Assembly (NCBI GenBank): GCA_946894095.1
Contig: OX335651.1
Span: 15,274,501-15,338,500 of the forward strand
Reading direction: 5' to 3'
DNA length: 64,000 nucleotides
DNA from: Incurvaria masculella
Taxonomy: Eukaryota > Arthropoda > Insecta > Lepidoptera > Incurvariidae
Shown here: positions 19,555 through 29,888 of the stretch, piece by piece
Layout: each line of letters opens with the position of its first letter
Position numbering within the stretch: the stretch's first letter is position 1
Program-made: the position numbers and the translations under genes
Notes under the pieces: generated by a model
The model's database searches: none
Seen by the model: the letters and a program-made list of their open reading frames with translations, nothing else
Told to the model about the DNA's origin: nothing

Positions 19555-20940
19555 TGTAGCGTCCGCCGCGCCGCCTTATGACGTAACGATACCAGGGGCG
19601 AGATTATCTTTTTGCATCGAGCGCGAGACAAGGACGCAACGGCATCGCTCCCAGCAAGGTGCGAGCGAGATGCTGCACCGGATCTCGGCACTGGTGCACA
19701 AACAGCGCCGTTTGAGTTAAATTCGTTAGACACAAGACAAGGACGCAACAGCAGCGCTCCCAGCAAGGTGCAAGCGAGATGCTGCACCGGATCTCGCCAC
19801 TGGGGCCTTAGCGACGCCGATTGGGAATGTCGAAACACGCGGCAATCCTCCGCCGCGCCGCCCGCGGGACACGGGCAGAAGCGGGCAGCACCTTGAGACG
19901 CACGGTCGCGCCACGTGCTCCGACGAGTGCGGGTCCCGAGGCCGCGGAGTCAGGCGACATTAACAAAAACGTGAAAACTTTCGCTCCCAAAGTTGGTTGA
20001 GCTGTCCGCGTACCACCCTTCGCGAATATCGGTGCGCCCGCCGTGCCGCCGTGTTCCGTATCCGTGTGAGCAGCCGGGCGTGATCTACTTCGAGGCCACA
20101 CCCACGCCTTCCGATGTCTTCAGCCCGTGGACCAGCAGCCACAGCTTCCGCCGTGCCCTGTCACAGTCGCCGGTCCGACATCTTCAACACGTAGACCCAC
20201 CACCACAGCGTCGCCGTACGCCTGCTGGATCCCCGCACGGTACCTATACTCTAACGCCAGCCCCCCCCGTAGAAATCTACGATGAAACCGCAAAGAGCGT
20301 CTATCAGGACCACCCATTGAAGCAGAACACCGCCCATTCGACTACGCACGACCTCGGACCCACCCCGAGCTCCCGGCATGGAACCCCGGCCATTTGGATA
20401 TTAGGTTAGGCTAAGGCCGTGTTAGAACACCGCCTTGATTGTTAATTATGTATAGTCTTCTTTGTGCTTCTAAATATAGGCTATTTTAGGTAGATGGTTA
20501 GATCGCCACAGCCCAATTTTCTTAATTTGTAGGTGTCTTAAATAGGACAATGCCAGGGTGTATTTTTGATTGTTTGTTTGTGTTTTGTGCCTCAAATGGT
20601 CTATAATTTATTACATCTTTTTTTTGTACCTACTGTAGTCTGTTAATTCGCTTTTCATCGATTCCCTACAAATTCACCCATTCCCAACCTGTGAACAGCC
20701 TCCCCCACACGCTGCAGAGCTGCCACCAAGTACATTCATGAGATCCCTCCTCTACACATCACACTTTATACACCGGCGTAACCACCTGGATATCTTGTAG
20801 CCTAATTAAATTACAACGAACCACCGGAAGATCCCTGGGCCCTTGAAACCCTATATATGTCTGTCGGTCTGTCCGTGGCAACCACTCTTACTTACTCATT
20901 TCTTCTAATGCATCACACCCTTTAAATTAACAAGGCTACA
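19555..20940 (+). repeat. 3' LTR
   Basis: Same length and, as far as I can read, same sequence as the 5' LTR (constant offset of 10248). It ends GGCTACA and is followed directly by the CTGG duplication at 20941-20944. Confidence 0.95.
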
Positions 20941-21225
20941 CTGGATGGAAAACACGGACAATTTTTCATTGCCGCTTTGACCATCTTTTCATTCAATGCG
21001 ATGGTACCAACCCGGGCGGGCTCAAATCCTACCACCTAGTAGGGGAAGGGGACCTACAGTTTTACATGGATTCCGAACCATGGAGCAGCTCGCATACGTG
21101 ACGAAATGCACTTATCGAACTCTGAAAGAGAAAGACAGTGGTGCAAGTTGGTATTGAACCCGGGCCTCTGGTACGCTAGGCCGGTCCCCGCGCCACTAGG
21201 CTACGAGCCGCTTAATAAGGGGTTT
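20941..21225 (-). repeat. SINE, 5' half with tRNA-like head
   Basis: Continuation of the SINE cut at 9306: CTGGATGGAAAACACGGAC, GCGATGGTACCAACCCGGGC, then a block with GAAAGAGAAAGACAGTGG. On the minus strand the head has TAGCCTAGTGGCGCGG (A box) and GGGTTCAATACC (B box). This head differs from the 5S-like head of the 4877 copy although the body is shared. Confidence 0.8.
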
Positions 21226-22006
21226 CTATCAATATTAAAACTTTTAGGGCCTTTTTTACTTACCGCTGATGCAATCAATACCAGCACAAGATAATCCGCA
21301 TTTTAGTAATAAAGGCCCTTTAAATGTCGATTAAAAAAAAATCGGCACTTGGTTAAAATTCAGGCTTAAAACATACAATACTAATATGATTACAACAATA
21401 CTACTGATTATTGTTTTCCCTAACGAAAACTCTGCAAAGTAATATTACTTGTAATAGGCTTCACAAAATCAATTTTCCTTAACTTTCGGTCTATAGCTCA
21501 GTATCAAAGGTGAAGCGAAGTTTGAAGGAAATTGAATTTTCTGCCGCTGTAACGCCGCCCCTCCGCTCCTCCCCCGCGCCCCATCGCCGCGCCGCGTCGG
21601 TCCGACTCCGGTTGAAAAACCGCATCCAAAGTTACCTAAATGAGATTTTCTTCTATTACCGCTATTTACACACTTTTGAAAAGGTTATTCTATTCAGGGC
21701 CGATTTTTCAATCCTCACATAGGACTTCTCGGACTTTACGTTTGTCAAAAGACGGATAGTATTGAGAATAATATCTTCTATCGCAATTATCTGACTGTAT
21801 TTTACCAATAAAAACATGGACTTACTATACGGGATGGATAAGTAGAGACAGAAATAAATCCGTCCAATAGTTATCGGGCTGATTATCAGACTGTTGAAAA
21901 ATCGGCCCTTAGGATTTAGTCAGAAATTATGGGATGCGAGGCCTAAGGGGTTATTTAATCAATTCATTGGAAAAATAGACCGGGGTAGATAACTAGATAC
22001 GGTTTG
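21226..22006. other. Non-coding, nothing recognised
   Basis: A GC-rich patch at about 21540-21620 has no plausible exon boundaries with a domain I know. Confidence 0.4.
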
Positions 22007-22830
22007 AGAAGCACATGAAATCCGAAATGATTTTTTTTTTCTCAGAAATATATAATTTCATGTTCATATGCTTACATTAAGTTTGCAACATTTAGCGGGG
22101 CCCGGAAGATAGAAAAAAAAATTAAAATGTATTAAAAAATATATATCTCCTAAACAATTATTTAGAAACGGTATTAAAAAATGTATATGTTAAGTCTTTT
22201 AAGGCGTAATGTAACCGTGAATTTGCAACAATTTTGTAATTACGGAAATGTATTTAAAAAAATGTTTTTACTAAAAAAAATCTATGCCGCGAACCTAACT
22301 TGCTATTGCTATATTTCTTTCTAGAATATGTAAAAGCAAATTAAATTCTTTAGAAACTATACAACGAACGATTTTATACGTATTTAGAATTTTTTGTTTA
22401 GCTTTTGTGTGAATGTAAACGTTATAAATGAAAAAAAATTCTAATATTTGCAACATTTTACTAATTTCACAGAATATAGAGTTTGCGGTCAGTTTCCAAT
22501 TTCAGAAAATAAAATAGAATTTTCATTATTTGCTTTGCAGATATTAAATATTACAGATATTAAAAGTACAAAAAAAAATTTACACAGTTCCGTAAATAAG
22601 AAATTGTTGCAAATTCACAGTAATATTACACCTAAAATTAGCTAACATATAACATTTTTAAATAACATTTCTAAATATTTGTTTAGGAGATATCCTTTTT
22701 TAAACATATTTCATATTTTATTTCTATCTTCCGGACCCCCCAAAATGTTGCAAACTTAATGTACACACGTCCACATGAAATACTACGTTTATGAGAAAAA
22801 AAATTGCATTTCGGATTTAATGTTTTTCTA
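22007..22830. mobile_element. Foldback or long-TIR DNA element
   Basis: Arms of about 245 bp (22007-22251 and 22583-22830) are inverted copies with an estimated 80% identity. Markers are AAATCCGAAATG at the outer ends, ACATTAAGTTTGCAACATTT, CCGGAAGATAGAAA, ATCTCCTAAACAA and GTGAATTTGCAACAATTT. The 330-bp core is AT-rich with no transposase. Confidence 0.75.
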
Positions 22831-22853
22831 AGTGCTGATTTAAGGCTAAAGTT

Positions 22854-22932
22854 CCTGGAGTAAAACCAGCCAAGCGAGAATAGAACTCGCACTCGAAGGG
22901 ATCCGTAACATCGTACACGATTTAACACAAAA
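22854..22932 (-). repeat. Fragment of the AGGGTTCCGTACCC repeat
   Basis: Contains AACCAGCCAAGCGAGAATAG, ACTCGCACTCGAAGGGATCC and CGTACACGATTTAACAC, matching the 5' part of the minus-strand copy at 55010. Confidence 0.6.
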
Positions 22933-23159
22933 AATCGCGGAATTAATTCATGGAATGAAATTTAAATGTGTATTATGTGATGTTATAGCGAAAATAGAAA
23001 TATACAATCGGTGAAAATTTCAGCTATCTAGCTATTATATATATACCGTTGGCACTCTTTAGGTACGGAAACCTTAAAATAGGAATAGACATTTTGTTTG
23101 TGGAATTGGACATCGATTGCAAAATAACGTGTGGTACTTAGAAATCAGTGTTCACATGA

Positions 23160-23440
23160 TATTTCTCGATTCACACACTTTCATGATGTTAGCCCAACAT
23201 AACATGGGAACTATGTAGATGCCATGTTTCTCGGTGCATTAATTTAACTGCTTAGAAACAAGGTCAATTTTCCTTACAGCTTTGAGATGCTATAAGGAAA
23301 TTGAAATCAAAAATGGAATCCTACCACCCACAGATTATACGTGGAATCCAAATCACGGCCAGCCCGAACGGTCGAACGGTTACTCATTCAGAACACGACC
23401 GCGCCCAGTTTCTTAACCTCATGATTGAAACCCGCGGGTT
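23160..23440 (-). repeat. SINE with 5S-like head, degenerate
   Basis: Minus-strand copy: GATGTTAGCCCAACATAACA, GAATCCAAATCACGGCCAGC, then GTTACTCATTCAGAACACGA and GCCCAGTTTCTTAACCTCAT, which are the reversed B-box and 5S-like parts. Confidence 0.6.
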
Positions 23441-25250
23441 ACCGACTTTTGTTTTATTATAAAACCGTTTAGTATAATTGCCAATGTCCTGTTACTTAAA
23501 AAATAATCCTGTGTCCAGGTAAGTTAAGTCACTTCGGTCATTGTAAAAAAATATTATACTCAACAATCGCCAAGAAGAAACGAACTTCAAGTTTAATAAT
23601 AGAATACCTAATAGCTTCAGTAAGCCTCAAAGAACGAAAACCTCATAAAAAAATACTCGGAGCCTGAAACGGTCATAGCCTAAATAATTATTTCGGGAGT
23701 AACAAAAATGGCCACAAAGTGAAAGCCTTCACAAAATCCGACCACAAAGTATTCAGAACACAACGAAACATTCCTCTTATTTCCTTTTTAATGAAGAAGA
23801 ATAATTTACTTTGATGTAGATACGCTTTCGTCTCAATAGCTTTAAAATCCGTGTTATTTTGAGTTTTTGAATGTAGAATCTATATTGTAAATGCGATAGT
23901 GCGTTTGTTGGTGTGTTCTTCTATCACGCAGCAAGGTGCGATCTATCGACGTGATGTTTTTACATTCAGGATTTTTACGTGCCTTGAAAGAACATATTAA
24001 AGAAAAATCTACCAATAAAATCCAGTACCGTTTCTAATTTTCTTCGTAATAACATGCAACAAGACGATGTTGACATGACCAATGTAAGCTACATTGGGAA
24101 AATAAAGACATTCTAGTCCCTTTCTCTGCATGGTCGACGTCAATAAGGGATCTCAAGTTTGTTTTTTTTTTAATTATATGTAGCACGACATATGGCTTAT
24201 TGCAGGCATTCAAAGAGGTGCCTTACGACGCCCATGGGCTTTCGACATTTTACAAGGGCTGCGAAAACCTTATAAATAATTTTGAAAGCGAGCGAAAGAA
24301 GAGCACGGTGCGATGGACCAGGGATAACCTTATCTGCACCTTGTAGAGCATAGAAAAAATCTTGTTTTTTTAATAATAATAAGAAAATAATCTTCAAGAA
24401 TAAAACTTTTTTATAAGTAATATTACTTGCGGTTTCCATCACTTATTCCGATGAGGTAAAATTTGTCTAAAATTACCTCTTTATCTCGTTGTTTACTGTA
24501 CAGTCTTTTCCAGAATTTTCTCTTTTCTACCTAAGAAGTTTCATAATGTACTTACTGAAACAGCATGCTACAATTTGAGCTGACGGCTTTTCAACGGACC
24601 TTAAATTAGTTCCAGGGAAAAACGAATACTATAATACTTAGGGCCGAATGCACGAAAGGTAAACAACATAAAAATCAACGTCAACGTATGATTGAACACG
24701 TCACTTTTTATGGACAGTATGAAAGGGAGCCGTGTTTAATCGGTGATTTATTTTTATCCTGCGGTTATGCACTCCGCCCGCACAAAAAAAAGACGGCACA
24801 TATGTATTTGAATAATTTTATATTATATTTTCCAAAAGATAGAATAAAACTACCAACTATTTGAATGTTCAATCTTTGAAGTCAATGTCTGCAACGCAGG
24901 TAAAGCGTTAAATCAATGTATGTAGGTATAATCTTAAACACTGTGTTAGTAGGAGGCATGGACTGGGAGGGACTGTAGGATAATTCCGAGTTATGGGTAT
25001 AAAGCCGCGTGCGAAAAAAAAGAAATACCCGCGAATAGTATGTTTTTCTAGTTCGGTTCCAGCTTTGCAGTATATTCGTAAAGTAGTTCTGTTTATAGAG
25101 ATCTTTCTTTTATTAATGTGTCCTTCCTTCACGATCGATTATGCATACATACTTTCTTTGATCAGTGTGATATGCACTCGAAATAAGTCTCGTACCTGTT
25201 TAGTCCGAAAAAGTATATTTACTTATACCAACTATTTATATAAAAGGTGT
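23441..25250. other. Intronic or intergenic, nothing recognised
   Basis: AT-rich, only short frames on both strands. TTTAGTCCGAAAAAGTATAT near 25200 resembles TTTAGTACGAGAAAGTATAT near 2962, an old repeat. Confidence 0.4.
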
Positions 25251-25606
25251 GTTAATATTTTTTGATTCCATTATTTATTTAAATGATAATAATAATAAAA
25301 AAGTAGATTTTTCACATTAGAAATCTGAAAGTAATTTTATTTCTTGATAAAAGTAAAAACAGCAAAATTACATAAACAAATAATTCCACTTGCTTTTAGA
25401 TTTCTATAATTAGTCAAAAAAGTTCGGAAATGGACACCGTTTCCGCAATGTATTTTGTATAGAAAAAGAAAACACACATTAACAAAAATAGGTTGATCCC
25501 TAGACAAACAATCATATATTGTAAGAATGACACTTCTACTCGTCAGACTTAGTTAGTTAACTTGGGGTGCCTCGTCTAAATTTGCGATTAGGCTAGTACC
25601 ACGGCC
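25251..25606. repeat. Left arm of a 356-bp inverted repeat
   Basis: Reverse complement of 34711-35066 with about 87% identity by eye. Shared blocks include CTTGGGGTGCCTCGTCTAA, AGTTCGGAAATGGACACCGT and TTTCTATACAAAATACATTG (inverted). It ends 43 bases before exon 25650. Confidence 0.85.
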
Positions 25607-25649
25607 TTAACCCCATTCGCTCACGCGGCCGCGCGCCGCCCGCTTGCAG

Positions 25650-25848
25650 GACGTGATCCGCCTGGAGACGCAGTACTGGACGCTGGTGGACATCCCCAAG
25701 CAAGAGAAGCAGGAGACGGTGCCGGCGTTCGTGCTGCGCGCGTGCGCCATCATGGAGAAGACGCAGAAGTCCGGCGAGGGCGTGAAGACGTCCAGCAAGC
25801 TCGCGGAGGAGGCCGCCGACCGCAGGGAGAGGATAGAGAGATTGAGCG
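25650..25848 (+). CDS. Internal coding exon of an unrecognised gene
   Basis: A 199-bp GC-rich open segment in AT-rich surroundings, preceded by a CTTGCAG acceptor and followed by a GTGAGT donor. It starts in phase 0 and ends in phase 1. It encodes 66 residues beginning DVIRLETQYWTLVDIPKQ, with a charged helical end (KLAEEAADRRERIERLS) likely to be coiled coil. The phase matches the 34557-34663 exon. I do not recognise the protein, and no upstream exon was found in the window, so the gene begins beyond it or in short exons I cannot see. Confidence 0.75.
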
Positions 25849-25924
25849 GTGAGTCGCTTGTTATTTAAATACGATTTTGAAATGAGAAAACCCAGATGGC
25901 ATTTATGGAATGTGGATCTGTCTT

Positions 25925-26206
25925 TTTAGGGTTCTGTGCCCAAAGGGTGACAACGGAACCCTATTACTAAGCCTCCGCTGTCCGTCCGTCTGTCACAGGG
26001 CTGGATCTCATGAACCGTAATAGGTAGGCAGCTGAAATTTTTACAGGGTGTGTATTTATTTTGCCGCTATAACAACAGATAGGTAAATTAAAAGAATAAA
26101 AAAAATTAGGGGGGACCCATACAAAAAACGTGATTTTTTTGTGTTTAATCTTGTACAATGGTACGTAACCCTGCGTGTGCGAGTCCGACTCGCATTTGGC
26201 CGGTTT
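25925..26206 (+). repeat. Interspersed repeat with AGGGTTCTGTGCCC start
   Basis: Same family as 6255-6505: AACGGAACCCTATTACTAAG, (GTCC)n, CATGAACCGTAATAGGTAGG, TTGCCGCTATAACAACAGAT, and an end with GAGTCCGACTCGCATTTGGC. Confidence 0.8.
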
Positions 26207-26214
26207 TTTATGTA

Positions 26215-26665
26215 ATTGGACATGGGTGGCTAATACCAAACTGAACATCACATATTAGCATAACACACCACATGGATGCTAGGACCTTCCTTGTATTGCT
26301 CGGCTACATTGGACTGGATGGAATTTTCAGTGCCGCTTCGACCATCAATGCGATGGTACCAACCCGGACGGGATTAACCCTACCACCTGGTAAGTAAGGA
26401 AGGGGTCTTACAGTTTTACGTGGAATCCGAACCACGGCCACATGGATGCTAGGACCTTCCTTGTATTGCTCGGCTACATTGGACTGGATGGAATTTTCAG
26501 TGCCGCTTCGACCATCAATGCGATGGTACCAACCCGGACGGGATTAACCCTACCACCTGGTAAGTAAGGAAGGGGTCTTACAGTTTTACGTGGAATCCGA
26601 ACCACGGCCAGCCTCAACGGGTGAAAATGGTCACCCATCCAGAACCCAATTGCGCTCAGAGATTT
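26215..26665 (-). repeat. SINE carrying an exact 170-bp internal tandem duplication
   Basis: Minus-strand SINE body. 26271-26440 and 26441-26610 are identical by reading (CATGGATGCTAGGACC... to ...GAACCACGGCCA). The head after 26610 is short and diverged, with TCACCCATCCAGAACCC as the reversed 5S-like C box. Confidence 0.85.
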
Positions 26666-27886
26666 TTAATGAGTTTGCACCACGAGCTGTACTGTACGAA
26701 GTAAGGTGACGTCAAAACAAAATGTAAAAAACTTTGTATGTGTAATGTAAACTACTCAACATTTGTGAGCGGCAGTATTGAAAATGGGGCAACTAAAGCT
26801 ATTCTTAATTCATTACTTGAATGTCGGCTCTTCTCGAACCGACGGATTGATAACGTGTCTATAAGTAGAGGTGTCCTTCCTATGGATAAGAAGTGAAATG
26901 AAATGTCGAATTACAGAGCTGTGTTTTTAATGTTTTTAAAGAGATGTGTGTCTGTAGAAGAAGCGGAAGGTGTACAATGATTTATGCTGTGATCTTTGAG
27001 CGCTCTTCAATACATGTCTCTATGCCTGTGGCCTGTGGGCAGGTCGCAGATATTGTGTAAATATCTCAAAATTTATTTGTGTTTCTATACATGCAGGCTA
27101 GCGGAATTTGATCGCTTTGAAAATATTTGACTGCAACAACAACAACAACAACAAAACAAAAAGAGTAGGTTCTGGCATGGCGCAACTTTTTTCTGGAATA
27201 CGGTATACGTAAAACTCGGTATTCTATATATCTATTTCCGGGTAGATAAAAATAAACATTAATGTATAGCTTAGAGATTTTACGAAATTTTGCCATCCTT
27301 TAATCATAGGTACCTTGGTATATGGCCTTTGCCATCGTGTTTAGTTTTCCTGCATCGGTTTATAAAAAATACTTATCATTTCGTTGCTACTGATAATTTC
27401 AATAAATATTTGCCTCTTTCGAGTGCGCCCCTTCAATACCTGAAGTAGACCGTGTACCAAGTCCATCGCTACCGCTGCGCTCCCGCCGCCGCCGCAACCG
27501 CGCCGCCGCCGCTGCCGCAACCGCCCCGCCGCCGCCGCCGCAACGCTCGGTCGTCCCGCGGCAAGTTATGCAGGCGCTTCATACAAATCCAGCGGATTAC
27601 TTCCGTGTGATTGAACTTCAATCCCATTCCACGGCCCGGCTTCACACAGCGCCTCTCTCTCACACACACAGAAGAAACACTCCCGCATCACTGCCTAATA
27701 CTGTAGGCAAATCAGGATTCATTGAAGTTTCCGGTCGGTATTTAGCAATTTGATTATTTGAAAATGGTTCAAATAAAAAAAATATTACTTTTTGTTCTAT
27801 TTGTGTCTGTTTGGGTATTCCTGTTGGTACAGAAATGACGTTTCTAGAATACACGGTAACGCGAACAACACATTGACTAATTAATG
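26666..27886. other. Intronic stretch with GCC-rich microsatellite
   Basis: No exon recognised. (CCG)n-rich sequence lies at about 27482-27545 and a short (CAA)n at 27135-27155. The CCG region has open frames that are simple-sequence artefacts. Confidence 0.45.
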
Positions 27887-28006
27887 CCCGTTTCCACCAC
27901 CTCCAGCTACAAAAATACCAAAGTTATCTTTCGGTTACATGGGATATTTACATGGTGTAACCATTACTTGTCGGATTTCAGGTAACTAGAGGTGGTGAAA
28001 ACAGGG
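27887..28006. mobile_element. MITE with CCCGTTTCCACCACCT ends
   Basis: About 120 bp with inverted ends CCCGTTTCCACCACCTCCAG and AGAGGTGGTGAAAACAGGG. A second copy lies inverted at 33405-33530, sharing TACATG/GATGTAACC and GTTATCTTTCGGTTACAT blocks. Confidence 0.7.
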
Positions 28007-28008
28007 GT

Positions 28009-28057
28009 ACGGCTGGATTTTTTTTAACGTACGGGACGTTTAAAAAAATCCAGCCGT
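28009..28057. repeat. Perfect-looking hairpin, about 21-bp arms
   Basis: ACGGCTGGATTTTTTTTAACG is followed after a short loop by the complementary CGTTTAAAAAAATCCAGCCG. It directly follows the MITE. Confidence 0.6.
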
Positions 28058-28116
28058 GTTTATTCATGCCAGTTCTTCGCTGGGACTGCTGAACTGGCTA
28101 ATGAAAACATATTTTT

Positions 28117-28569
28117 TCTGCCTACAGAATGAATATCATAAATAAATAAAAAAAACAGCTAATATGGTTGTTTGTAGCTGCACATCCCCTCTTGTGTCCC
28201 GAGATACAGATACAGGATAAGGGGGTCCATTCAGGGTAAGAGTGAGTTCGAATTCGTCACTAAATATCAACTCACTTTTTTAAATAATCAATGTTTCCAC
28301 ACCTCTTGTACATCATTACAGAATATATTTTCCAGCTATTTTTAGGTTAACTCACTCCAGAACTCGAACTCACTCTTGCCCTGAATGGACCCCCAGTTCC
28401 TGATTCCCGATCCTGTGCTCCCTGCCCCCATTGCAGCTCCAGGGGCGCGGCTCGCGTCACCCGATCCACATAGAGACAGCGGCGCGGGACACAAGAGGGG
28501 GTGTGCAGCTACAAACAACCAGATCAGCTGTTTTTCTTATTTATTAATGATATTCATTCTGTAGGCAGA
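28117..28569. mobile_element. Nested inverted-repeat element
   Basis: Outer arms 28117-28200 and 28486-28569 (about 84 bp, high identity: CTGCCTACAGAATGAATATC and TGGTTGTTTGTAGCTGCACA). Inside sits a second inverted-repeat unit at 28221-28394. Confidence 0.7.
28221..28394. mobile_element. MITE with GGGGGTCCATTCAGG ends
   Basis: 174 bp with terminal inverted repeats of about 35 bp: GGGGGTCCATTCAGGGTAAG plus AGTGAGTTCGAA, and inverted at the other end. A second, more diverged copy is at 29659-29888. Confidence 0.75.
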
Positions 28570-29411
28570 AATAATATTAATAACAACGATTTTTGTTTTT
28601 GTGTTTGTTGTAGAGACAGCACGATAACTAATGAAAAAATATAACAAATCCGAATGCGTGTACAAATGCCTATGGGTGAACAAATCCGAACATAAATCAT
28701 CACATAAGGTTGAGGATACAATAGCTGTTCGATGTTCGACTTCCTAGATACTGTATTTGTATTGTATTGTTTTATTGCATTGATAGGTAGGTAACCTACA
28801 CTTAAACATGTCAAGAATCGTTATGCTAGGTCTATGTCAAAAATATAAATGTCGCATACTCTATTTCCATGCACATTAGAACTGGCAAACATATTTTGCC
28901 AGTCGCAAAATAAGTTTAAAACTTAAGTAGTTGATTAATCAATGCCACTGCTCGCAAGAAAAACATAAGGAGAAACGTAAAAAATAAATATAAAAAAACC
29001 AAAGATAAAAAAAAAACAATAATTATGATTCTAAATTATGAATATTGAACTTAACCTAAATCTGGTGTATACTAGGACAACTGCAAGTCAAGTAGCAGGT
29101 CAACAATGGACCGAACATTTAGTTATACGTGTCCTTGTCCGAAATAAAAATCTTAACAACCCCTAACTTCGGCAAATCTGCTCCCGCGAACGCCCGCCCT
29201 ATTATTTGCCAAATTTCGCGCTCCCAGTCGTCGAATCTGGTCGATTCTCGGCCGGGCAGCGTTCCGTCGAGTTTGCGAAGCGGAAAGCGAGGAAGTCCGT
29301 GCGGCACGTAGCGACGGAGCCTTGCTTATTAGCTGTCTATCGGTGCGCTGGGAAGTTCGCAGAGATAACCGGGGACGAGGTGAGCTTTAGGCATGCTCGG
29401 AATGGCGTAAC

Positions 29412-29442
29412 GTCTGTTCCAAAGCCCACCTTTGGAACAGAC
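29412..29442. repeat. Perfect 13-bp hairpin
   Basis: GTCTGTTCCAAAG, loop CCCAC, CTTTGGAACAGAC. No neighbouring gene that it would obviously terminate. Confidence 0.6.
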
Positions 29443-29658
29443 TTTAGCGTAATATCTTCGCACCTTTCAAATTCCTTGAGAATTATTATAACTTATGTAT
29501 GCTTACATTCATACACTCACTGGAGGGAGGAACCCATTTTCACGTTTATAATATATTTGTTAAAATTCAAAGTTAAAGTTCAATAAATACAAGTGTGATA
29601 CATTATCTTACTTCTGATATGAGATTTTTTTAATGAGTTTGCATTCGACAAAACTGCT

Positions 29659-29888
29659 GGGGGCCCATTCAGGTAAGAGTGAGTTCGAATTCGGCACTAA
29701 ATGTCATCTCACTTTTCATTCATTATGTACATGTTTTTGCACTTCTCGAACGTCATTTTAGTTTGGTCCAAATCTGGTTTGTCCCATGAATACGTTACAA
29801 GGTAAAATAACAGTTCCGTTATTTAAATAAGAATATTGTTTACAGCTTACTTACTTCTGAACTCGAACTCACTCTTAGCTGAATGGGG
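29659..29888. mobile_element. MITE, second copy of the 28221 family
   Basis: Ends GGGGGCCCATTCAGGTAAG and CTTAGCTGAATGGGG with internal AGAGTGAGTTCGAATTCG and its inverted partner. Confidence 0.7.

Larger units (their letters stand above)
9307..20940 (+). mobile_element. Complete Ty3/gypsy LTR retrotransposon, 11,634 bp
   Basis: The element has two 1386-bp LTRs, TGTAGC...GCTACA termini, a 4-bp CTGG target duplication, a primer binding site 2 bp inside the left LTR, gag, a -1 shifted pol with the order protease-RT-RNase H-integrase, and 3.1 kb of non-coding DNA before the right LTR. Domain order places it in Ty3/gypsy (Metaviridae). I could not assign a clade. No env-like frame exists. Both main frames are intact and the LTRs look identical by eye, so it is young and may be competent. 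Confidence 0.95.

Noticed and set aside
27469..27669. Gly/Ala/Arg-rich open frame in CCG repeats
   Set aside because: Simple-sequence artefact.
29206..29400. Possible exon ending at GACGAG GTGAGC
   Set aside because: The donor looks good but there is no acceptor, no recognisable protein and the frame does not fit the neighbouring exons. A 5' non-coding exon cannot be excluded.
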